Shown here piece after piece: positions 55,665 to 64,000 of a DNA stretch of 64,000 bases. Source of the DNA: Poecilobothrus nobilitatus (Eukaryota > Arthropoda > Insecta > Diptera > Dolichopodidae); NCBI GenBank assembly GCA_947095535.1, contig OX352774.1:267007843-267071842 (forward strand), in the 5' to 3' direction. The notes under the pieces were generated by a model that had not been told where the DNA came from, searched no databases, and worked only from the letters and a program-made list of their open reading frames with translations. Within the stretch, counting starts at the first letter, position 1. Each line of letters opens with the position of its first letter. A program made the position numbers and the translations under genes.

Positions 55665-56812
55665 CTTTTTTTTCCTAAGGGAGGTGGGAATCTTCCAAAG
55701 ACACCAAGAATTTCCCCCTTGGTAGTGTCAGATTCTTACTGACTAACCCACCTCCCCCTTTTTTAGCCAATATAATGGGTTGAAACCCTTATCTGCGGAC
55801 GCAGTATATTGGCTAGGGAGTAGGGATAGGAAATGGATACGGAAACATTGAATTGGGAGTGGGACTGTAAGGAAACAAGGAATCCGCCTATTATTATTAC
55901 TATTTAGCTAACAGTGACTAAAGCCGTCACAACAGTTACAACATGTAGTAGTAGCATATAGTACTACAAATGAGGTAATTATTAAAGCCAACTCCCACTG
56001 TCACTGTAGCGGCAGTTATTATTGGTATTAGTATTCTTATTAATATTATTATTTTTACTACAGAGCCAGCGCCATCAGTGGATGACAACGTGCAGCAGTA
56101 TATAACACCTTACTTGCATGATATAACCAAAGATGGCTCCACTGTAGTAGCTATTATATTATTACTATTATTATTATAATTATTGTTATTATTACAATTA
56201 TTATTATTAATACTATTATTGTTATTATTACTACTATTAATTATACGATATAAAAGTACTACATATTTTTTATTTATTGACCTGACCGGGGTTTGAACCC
56301 AAGACCCAAGATAATGCTTTGACCATTTTATCCACACCATAGATATATTAACTAATAGATAGGCAGTGAAAATATATTCAACCAATTTTGAGAAACAGCT
56401 GAGTGAATCATGCGTATGTATTGCTTTAATTTCCTCAGAAATAGGTTCCTAAAAGGTGGAATAATATTATTTCTAATTTTTAAAAGAATTTTATCACTTA
56501 TTTTGTTACTTTACAAGTAGTTAAAATTTTGAATAACCTTAATTATATTAAATTTTAATTTTGAAAACAAAATTTATCAATTATTAAGTAATATAAAAAT
56601 TTAAATTCTCTGAATGTAACTGGTTTCGAAAAACTGCTTTACATTATTTTAATAAATATAAACAGCTGAGTGAACGAAATGTATACATATTATAAAATGC
56701 ATATGCATTTTTTTAACTGAATACCTTAAGATAGGAAAACACATAAGAAAAGAAACGACTATACCAAACTTCCCATCTATTAGTTAATATATCTATGATC
56801 CACACTGACTTT
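55665..56812 (-). mobile_element. SINE-2 copy 2 with tRNA-like head, split by MITE
   Basis: The minus strand starts near 56812 with GTCAGTGTGGAT, is interrupted by the MITE (56338-56797), and resumes as AAAATGGTCAAAGC with B box GGTTCAAACCC at about 56291-56301. The body, with two ATT arrays, matches copy 1, and the tail is the T-run at 55665-55673 (plus strand). Without the MITE and its 8-bp duplication the SINE is about 680 bp. The insertion lies in the A-box region, so promoter function is probably lost. Confidence 0.75.
56338..56797 (+). mobile_element. 8-bp-TSD MITE, copy 2 (intact ends)
   Basis: The element is 460 bp with 23-bp perfect terminal inverted repeats that begin CATAGATATATTAACTAATA. 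ATCCACAC flanks it exactly on both sides (56330-56337 and 56798-56805). An 8-bp duplication fits hAT, P or Merlin elements; the CATAG start does not decide between them. The interior is non-coding (CAGCTGAGTGAA occurs inverted near both ends). Copy 1 is at 45599-46065. Confidence 0.88.
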
Positions 56813-57982
56813 TGTTTTTTTTTATTTTATTCACTCCAAATATTCTTTCACTATAGTGCAATTTTGTAATTGTTATATTGGTTAATTTAATACATAAACT
56901 CAAGGCCGGAACAAGACCCCTAAGAATGTATTAGTGCAAAATTTAAACATGATTGTGGAAATTGAGAGAGTTTTGAGTTTCTTTTTTTCATTTTTTTGCT
57001 TAGAAAAAAGTAGAAAATTATGAAATTTTAGCAATTTTCATTTACAACTTTAAATATGAAATACTGCCCTAAATATATCGAAATTTATATTAAAATTAAA
57101 TTCCAAATTTCCAAGGTTCAACTCAAATTTTTGACTATATTTTTCTCAAAATATATTTTCCAACTTTTTCTAGCATTTCTTGACTTCAGCCATTTTGAAA
57201 TGTTTAAATAAAAAAAAAAATTTTTTTTTTTGCTATCTGTCAATTTTTTAAAAATTTATTTATGCAGTTTATGGTTAATACTTAATATTAACTATAGACT
57301 ACATAAACTTTTATATGTACTTTATAATTTATGTAGTTTATTAACAATATTATATTTGAATACATATATGATGTACTTATTAATAGTAAATTAATAACGC
57401 TTTTTTAATTTTTTAAATACGCAGTTAAGATGGTTGAAATGGAAATTAAGAAAAAAAAACAATGTAATTTCTCTTAAATTCTAGCTAAAATGTATAAATT
57501 AAATTTTATTATTTCTTTTACGTTTTTTATAAAAATACAAACAGTATTATATATTTATATAAAAATATACATCGAAATATGAATGTATTCCAAATTACTT
57601 CATTTGCTTAACAAGTATGCATTAATTAACATGTAAAAAAAAATTTTTTTTATATTATTTTCAATAAACTTTGCGGCTTAAAAAATATATATTTTATACA
57701 TATATTAAAATATTTTGTAAGATCATATAATAATGTTAATTATAATGATTTTGTTTTTTTAAGAATATAAATTATTTATTATTATATCTCAGCTATATTA
57801 CGGAATTTTTTTGTTTTTTAATATTATTTATTTTTTTCTGGGTCGACTTTTGTTTCTGCCAGAAAAAATTTTACAGTTCGAAATACAGAAAAAAAAAAAA
57901 TTTATAACAAAAAAAAAAGTCTCTAAAAGTTATTATCATAGTTTTCATAATTATTTTTTGTATTTTTTTTTAACCTTCAAAG
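56813..57982. other. 3' flank of diaphanous, no other gene
   Basis: AT-rich. The dia 3' UTR should extend from 57982 downwards; AATAAA-like signals on the minus strand occur near 57825-57835. No further gene is seen. Confidence 0.5.
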
Positions 57983-60900
57983 CTATGAATGAAGTGCAAT
58001 CTCATTAGCGATCATTTCTCTTGTCGCTAAATTGGTTGCATTTATTCTAGTCCTTGATCGACTTCTACTTAACTGTGCTCGTCTTTCAGCTCCAGCAGGT
58101 CTCGGACGTCGTTTCTGTCTGTTACCAAAAGCAGAACCGGTTTGTAGTGCTTCCAATAAACTATCCATAACACCTTCTTGTGCTTGGGCTGCATCAATAT
58201 CAACTAAGGTTGGTTTTCTTAATTGTCTTTCCAACATTTCACGTTGTGCTTGTTCGCGTGCTTCCATTAATCTTTTTGCTTTTATTTCTTCTTCCCGTTT
58301 CTTAACATTTTCTTGATATGCTGTAATAAAAGCATCTTTAAATGTTTTTATATCACTGAAAAATTCTTCCATACTATATTTATTAGGGTCAAATACAAAA
58401 TATTCAGATAATTCTTTATATTGTTTTTCCATATTAGCTTGCATTTTTCCTAATAAATTAACTTGTTGACCACATTCTTCAGCGAATTTACCCATTATAG
58501 TAAGAAATAAATCTTCTTCACACTGTGGCACTTTATTATTGTTTAAATCAGTTTCCAAATTTTTCATTGAATTATTAATTTGTCTCATTGATTTTTGAAT
58601 TGTTTCCATACTAACACGACAAGCTTTATCTACATGCGCCAAATCTTCATAAAAATCTAAAACATCATTAAACTTTGTTTCAACTAATTGGGCTAGATAA
58701 TGCATTAAAGTTCTTTTATTTTCAAAGTCTTTTGTATTTGATAGTTTTGTTAGGAAACTAATTTCAAAGCCATAAGCCTGCTCATTTTTACTACCAGAAT
58801 TCATATAATTTCCTAGCAATAAAATAATTTCCAAGATTTTTGCAAACTTTTTACTGGTTTTAACTTCTTCACATGCTGCGGAACCAGCCACAATATCTGG
58901 CTTGATATCCTGTATCATATCTGGCAAAGTTACTTTAAAGTTCAGACTATTTAAACGATTATTGAGCCGTTTAATATCTCCGATAGTTGCTATAAAACGT
59001 TCAACATTTGATAATTCTTCTCCTTTACTCTTAATTTCAACCAGTTTCTTCAATTGATCTGCTGGTGGTAAATATTGCATTAACTGTTGTAATATATTTG
59101 GTGTTAATATTGAAGTATCACATTTATATAAACATAATCTAATTTCTTCGTAAGGCATATGTTTTAAAGATCCTCCAAGTAAAATAGATATATTTTGAGC
59201 TGCTTTTGAATCTAACACTCGTAGGTCAATCACATTTTTCTTTAATGTAGTAGGTTTATTGTCAACGGAATCTTTATTATCTGATTTGATTGGTTTCGAA
59301 GTAAATCGTGCTGACAGTTCTGATAAAAAATCATCGGAAGCCAATTTTTCTTCTTGACACTTTATCCAAAATGCCTTTTGTGATATTTTATTTGGTGCAA
59401 TAGCCTTCCAATTTGCACGTTTCATCGGATTTTTAACATTCCATTTAGTTTTTGGTTTTAGTCCTGGTGGTAAAGTTGGACCAGTATTTAAAATTAAACC
59501 ACTCATTGGAGGCGGAGGAGGCCGTGGACCTGTAAATGATTGAGGTGATTGAGTATAAAAATATAGTAAAATTATTTTAAGTAAACAATAAAAAATATGA
59601 AAATAAATTAACATCAGAAACTATTTAAGTATTTACAATACGAAGCTATCAAAGTATATGAATTAAAAATTTTGAATTTACAAATCTATTTATTTTTAAT
59701 AATATGCATACTTTTTTAGCAAAATGATATCATAAGAAAACCACTTCAAAACGTGAATAATTATTATTATTATTTTACTGGAAATATGCCAGAAATTTTC
59801 AGTTCGTTTTCGATGTTAATAATTTTAATATTTTTTATTATATTGAGTTTCAAGGTAAATTTCATATATAAATAAATGATAAATTTTTTATATTTAAATG
59901 GTATTGGCCACCAAAAAAACTATGTGGTTAAATATAAAAATCGAGAGATAATTATAAGAATTGTAAAATAGAATATTATATATGAAATTTAGTATTTTCT
60001 TACCCATTCCTGGTAGTGGCGGTGGTGGTGGCGCTCCCCCCATTCCTGGAAGTGGTGGAGGTGGTGGTGGCATTCTTCCACCTCCGGGAAATGGTGGAGG
60101 AGGTGGCGGTGGTACTCCACCATGTGTCCCTGGAAGCGGGGGCGGTGGTGGAGGTGCACCATTACCAACATTCGTTAAAGTTGAAGAAAAAGGTATATTT
60201 AGTATAGATTTCGAATTTTGCTCGTTTAGGATTTTACCGCTTATTTGAATTTGTTTTAATTTTTCTTCTAAATCGGCTGCTCTTGCTTCTGCTTCTTGTT
60301 TAGCAATTTCTAATTGCTCGAATTTTTTCTCGAATTCTTCAGTACGTTTTAAATCCTTCGCTTTAGATTTTTCTACTATGTCATCCAGTATAAGTGATGT
60401 ATCAATATGGAAATTTCTGTTTTCAAAATTTGGATCACAACCGCTTTTATGAAATACTATTTGTGCCACACATTCTTCAATCAACTGGTAGTATGCTGGG
60501 CGTATATAATAATCATCTCTAATATAAAGTAAATGTTGTAAAATTGATAGAAAAAATGCTTCAGCTGGTGTATCAACAATTAAATTTTTTAAAACTTCAA
60601 AACACTCCGTTGGATCATCTAGTTCAAATTTAACATTATCAAATCTTTGTATAAATTCTTCAGCATCATCTTCCTTTATATCATTAAAAATTTTAAAATG
60701 CTTTTTTAGGTTTTCATTATTACTTTTGTCAACTATTTCAGTTAATTGATCTAATTTTTCATGTAACCCCATTCGCATAATTTCACATCGTAAATGTAAT
60801 CTAAAATTTATATCGCTGGGTGTATTTGTGATTGTATTGATAAATATCAAACTATGGCAACATAAGTCTCGTTTTGAATCTAGTCTTTCATCAACAAATA

Positions 60901-61827
60901 ATGCATCCACTATCGATTTAAATCTTTCTCCACTCTTAGAAGTGAGTGATAACGAGTTCGTTATAGCTTTTAAAACTTTTTCATAGCCATTACGTTCAGG
61001 AACAAGACAAAAACTAGCTAAAAGTTTAAGTGCTTCAGTCATAATATGAGGTTTTCGTGGATCTAAACATTGTGCTAATAATAAAAGTACAGTATGTTGA
61101 TCCGGTTGTAAAATTAAATTTAAGCCCCAGGTATTATTCATAAACGCTTTTAAACAACGTAAACATTCAAATTCAATTCTATCATAATTTCTTTCTTGTT
61201 TACATCTGCGTAATAAAGTAACTACTTCATTAATACCGCATTCACCAAATTCTTTTATCCAACTTATTGGATTGCTAGTAAGAGCAACACGTAAATTTTC
61301 AATACATTGATAAATTTTTTGTTCACTATGATCACCAGCTTGAAGATATTCTATATAATGATTTGGTTTCTCAAATTTCGAATTTGAACGATGCTCGAAT
61401 GAATTCTTTCCTAAAAATAGTTTTTCAATTTTACTTTTCTTTTAATTTTATTAAGGCTTAGTACCTTTCAAGTGCATAAATATCATATCCTTTTTTTCTT
61501 GAATTGGTTTTGATAACAAAGGAGATCGTTTATCGTTAGGAATATTCATGTCTTCTAGAATGTCTATGAATCTTTGATCCACTTCACTATCTGAAAGTTT
61601 CTTAATTTCTAATAATAAATCACCTAAATCTAGTTCACCATCTGTTGAGGTTGGTCTTGCTCCTAAATGAAAATATCAAAAAGAGAGATTTACCAATTTT
61701 TTTACTTTGTATTTATTTTGTGTAAATAAAACTTACCAGCATATGGTGCATTCTTTGATCTTGATTTAGGTCGACCAAACAAACTTTCGAGCAAATTGCC
61801 CGATTTCTGTTTCTCATGTTTTGACAT
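57983..61827 (-). CDS. dia: Diaphanous formin, complete
   Basis: Diaphanous-related formin: a Rho-activated factor that nucleates and elongates unbranched actin filaments at the barbed end, needed in insects for cytokinesis and cell-shape change. Four coding exons, all GT-AG: 61827-61737, 61662-61465, 61410-60004 and 59529-57983, which sum to 1,080 codons plus stop, in frame. Start: MSKHEKQKSGNLLESLFGRP, as in insect Dia. Regions: GTPase-binding and DID/FH3 (about 60-430, with MNNTWGLNL at 187), coiled coil (about 450-495), FH1 with four runs of five to seven Pro (about 510-575), FH2 (about 590-970, with KRANWKAI and GNYMNSGSK), and DAD at about 1018-1045 (GVMDSLLEALQTGSAFG, then KRRPRP). The DAD-DID pair implies autoinhibition released by Rho. 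The length and all key blocks are normal for the family. It converges with the lipase. Confidence 0.95.
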
Positions 61828-62256
61828 CCTTTATCAGCTTTTCCACAATATAAATTTATTAATTTTTACTAAATGTTATATTTAATTGCAAAATATTTTT
61901 ATTATGAATCTCCAAGACAATATTCTAAAATCTAAATTATACGTCATTTATGACATGATGAATGATGATCTAATGATACTTTTTTGGCAACTTGTTGTTA
62001 TCGGTTTTGTTCCTTATCTAAGCACAATGAGCGCAGTCATCGCGCAAAAATTCTGCTTAAAAAAATTATTATATGAAAAATATGTACAAATTCAAAAAGC
62101 ATTTTGTACGCGAAAACGAATCAATTTCCAGCTCGAAAATCAAACTATTCACATTGTATTTAGTTATATTAGTACATGGAAATCAAAAACTATTGCTAAA
62201 GAGCATGGACTTGAAATGTGGCACACTACATTTTTTTTATTTATTAATAAATAGCT
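61828..62256. other. 5' flank of diaphanous
   Basis: It should hold the dia 5' UTR and promoter. The open frames on the plus strand (61886-62254 and 62073-62291) have no recognisable domain, and I do not treat them as genes. No clear TATA box or initiator could be assigned. Confidence 0.4.
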
Positions 62257-62257
62257 T

Positions 62258-62417
62258 CACACGAGACCATTTCGCAGCGGCAGCACTTTGAATTTACAGC
62301 AAAGGAGTATGAAACGAAAATATATTTTTTGTTTGTAAGGAATTTATACGAAAGGGATATGAAACGTCTTTCTTATAAACTCAAAGAATTGCTGCTGCGA
62401 GTTGCTCTAGTGTGGAA
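62258..62417. repeat. Imperfect inverted repeat, about 160 bp
   Basis: CACACGAGACCATTTCGCAG, then CGGCAGCACTTTGAA (62258-62292), and the complement of 62381-62417 (CACACTAGAGCAACTCGCAG, then CAGCAATTCTTTGA) can pair. The loop holds two TATGAAACG motifs. It may be a small MITE remnant. Confidence 0.5.
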
Positions 62418-62599
62418 CGGATTATATATGAGCGAATGCAGAAAACAGAAAACAATAGGAATTACCTTCACCAATCTATAAAAATTATACACACTTCTGT
62501 GCGAATTAACATGGAAAAGGATATGACATGCATTCGATCGATATTTAAATCTTCTAAATCCTTTCAAAGCCACCTATATATTGCAAAGGCGAAACATTA

Positions 62600-64000
62600 A
62601 TTTTAATTGGCCGCCGTAGTGGATGTTAAAAAAGTAAACAAGAGCTAGTTTTGCACGAATTTCTTCATATGTAGTATAGTAAATTTTATATATACATTTT
62701 TATGAATATTTCTTCATATATAGTAAATTTTTTTCTGGGCTGTTTTTTAAATAAAATAATTTCCAATTAAATAACTTCTAATTCGAAAATAAAAATTAAC
62801 AAAACAAATATTAGCTATTAATGAACAAGTGAAAAATTAAATAGAAGTGAATAATAATCTAAAAATATAAAAGTAAAACATAAATTTTTTTTTTATTGCT
62901 TTATCATTTTATTAGTGCTGCATAATTATAGTCACCTTTTTACAATTTCCTAAATATAATAAAAATTACTTAAATGTAAGCATAGATAATATCATAAAGA
63001 AATCATATACATAGAGTATTTACACCGAACAAATTTTTTAAACCATTTCTGCACAAAATATAGAACCCCGAAATTATGTTTTGTTGCAGATTAACATATT
63101 TTGAACAAAAAATGTATACAGAAATAATATTTATTTGCAGCTTATAAAAAAATAAAATGTATTCTTTTCTTATTTATACTATTTTATAATTGTAGTGGTA
63201 TGGTAGTGGTAATATTTTTTTTTATTCGTTTCATTCTTATTTGTTTGTACGTATGTTTATTAGATTTGAAATGATTAGAATTTGAATGTTTAATAATTTT
63301 TGGCTGGGCATATATAAAACGTATTAAATAGCGTATGTGCATGTTTAGTAAAATTAAAAATATGATTTTATTATGCATGGATAAGAACATAACGTATTGA
63401 ACTAGGTTTAAATAAAAAATTAGATAAGTGATAATAAGTGACTTTTATTAAATATTTTGTTTTAATAAATAAACTTAAGGTAATAAGGGAACAAATCAAT
63501 GTTAAATTATAGATTCACTGAAATAAAAGTTTCTTTTCCTACTTAGAGTAAATACGAGTATATAGTCATGATATACCTAGTACTAGTAAAAGTAAATAAT
63601 TTTTAAAACTTTTGCAAAAATTAATAAAAAAATCAAATTTTATTTAACAATTTTCTTTTTAATATTAGTACCTAAATGTTAGAATAGCTAAGATTATAAT
63701 AGGAATATTAGTACAGTACCTAAATAGGGAATCAAAAAATAACAAAAGTACATAAAATTAATTAAAAAAAATGTTTTATTGCTTACAATTAAAGAATAGA
63801 AGGAAAACTTTAGAAGGGAAAAAGCCACATGGAAAATTTTAAAATATAGTCTAATAGTATTAATTTTCCAAATGGCATAAAAAACCCTTTTTATTAGTAC
63901 ATTTACAAAAAAATTCAAAATTTATGTAAACAAATTTTACAAGAAAATATAAAAAACTATTTACAAAATTATTTACAAAATTATAACTAAGTATAAGAAA
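62600..64000. other. Intergenic, no gene recognised
   Basis: AT-rich to the window end. The open frames 63184-63390 and 63694-63918 on the minus strand are low-complexity and unsupported. Confidence 0.5.

Noticed and set aside
59982..60248. Gly- and Val-rich frames opposite the dia FH1 region
   Set aside because: They are antisense shadows of the poly-proline coding sequence.
61886..62254. 122-residue open frame upstream of dia on the opposite strand
   Set aside because: No recognisable domain, AT-driven composition, and no splice or codon evidence. It most likely lies in the dia promoter region.
1..64000. LTR retrotransposons or endogenous viruses
   Set aside because: No gag, protease, integrase or envelope-like frame and no paired LTRs were seen. 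All RT sequences are of the non-LTR type (PQG-S, FADD/YADD with LINE C-termini).

Overview
The window looks like AT-rich insect nuclear DNA, most probably from a fly. The two host genes are eukaryotic and interrupted by GT-AG introns. The formin gene matches insect Diaphanous along its whole length. The rest is a graveyard of insect-type transposons: non-LTR retrotransposons, Tc1, piggyBac, PIF/Harbinger and hAT-like elements, a Helitron candidate and tRNA-derived SINEs. I see no LTR retrotransposon, no functional tRNA or rRNA gene, and nothing bacterial. The assignment to Diptera is an inference from the dia protein and the general character of the sequence.

Layout. From 1 to about 51 kb there is no host gene that I can support. 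Three non-LTR families recur, named here only for this window. LINE-A lies at 282-2336, with solo 3' ends at 19428-19640 and 55484-55630 and a probable endonuclease remnant at 33620-34060. LINE-B is CR1-like, with a PHD-finger ORF1 and an endonuclease/RT ORF2; its copies are at 4593-8402 (-), 9629-12366 (+) and 35997-41420 (-), with a possible piece at 34340-34980. LINE-C has a nearly intact RT ORF at 15757-17400 and a broken copy at 41527-43345. Around and inside these sit nested younger insertions: a hAT-like element with perfect TIRs inside a LINE-B, a SINE inside a LINE-C, a MITE inside the promoter of a second SINE copy, and a SINE and a LINE inside a Helitron-like unit (13713-17732). Decayed DNA-transposon genes are Tc1 (20294-20449, 24539-25496), PIF/Harbinger (31260-31490) and piggyBac (46580-48350).

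From about 52.9 to 61.9 kb lie two host genes in convergent orientation. A secreted-type lipase of the pancreatic lipase family (52904-55083, +) has at least seven exons and a complete Ser-Asp-His triad; its first exon is not identified. The formin diaphanous (61827-57983, -) reads as a complete 1,080-residue protein in four coding exons. The 2.9 kb between their stop codons holds a LINE-A 3' end and a SINE copy split by a MITE. The two genes have unrelated jobs (extracellular lipid hydrolysis and Rho-controlled actin assembly), and I see no functional link between them.

The main interest of the window is the readable insertion history. Several elements have visible target-site duplications, one SINE has a paralogous empty site in the same window, and one hAT-like element carries an exon-like coding stretch.
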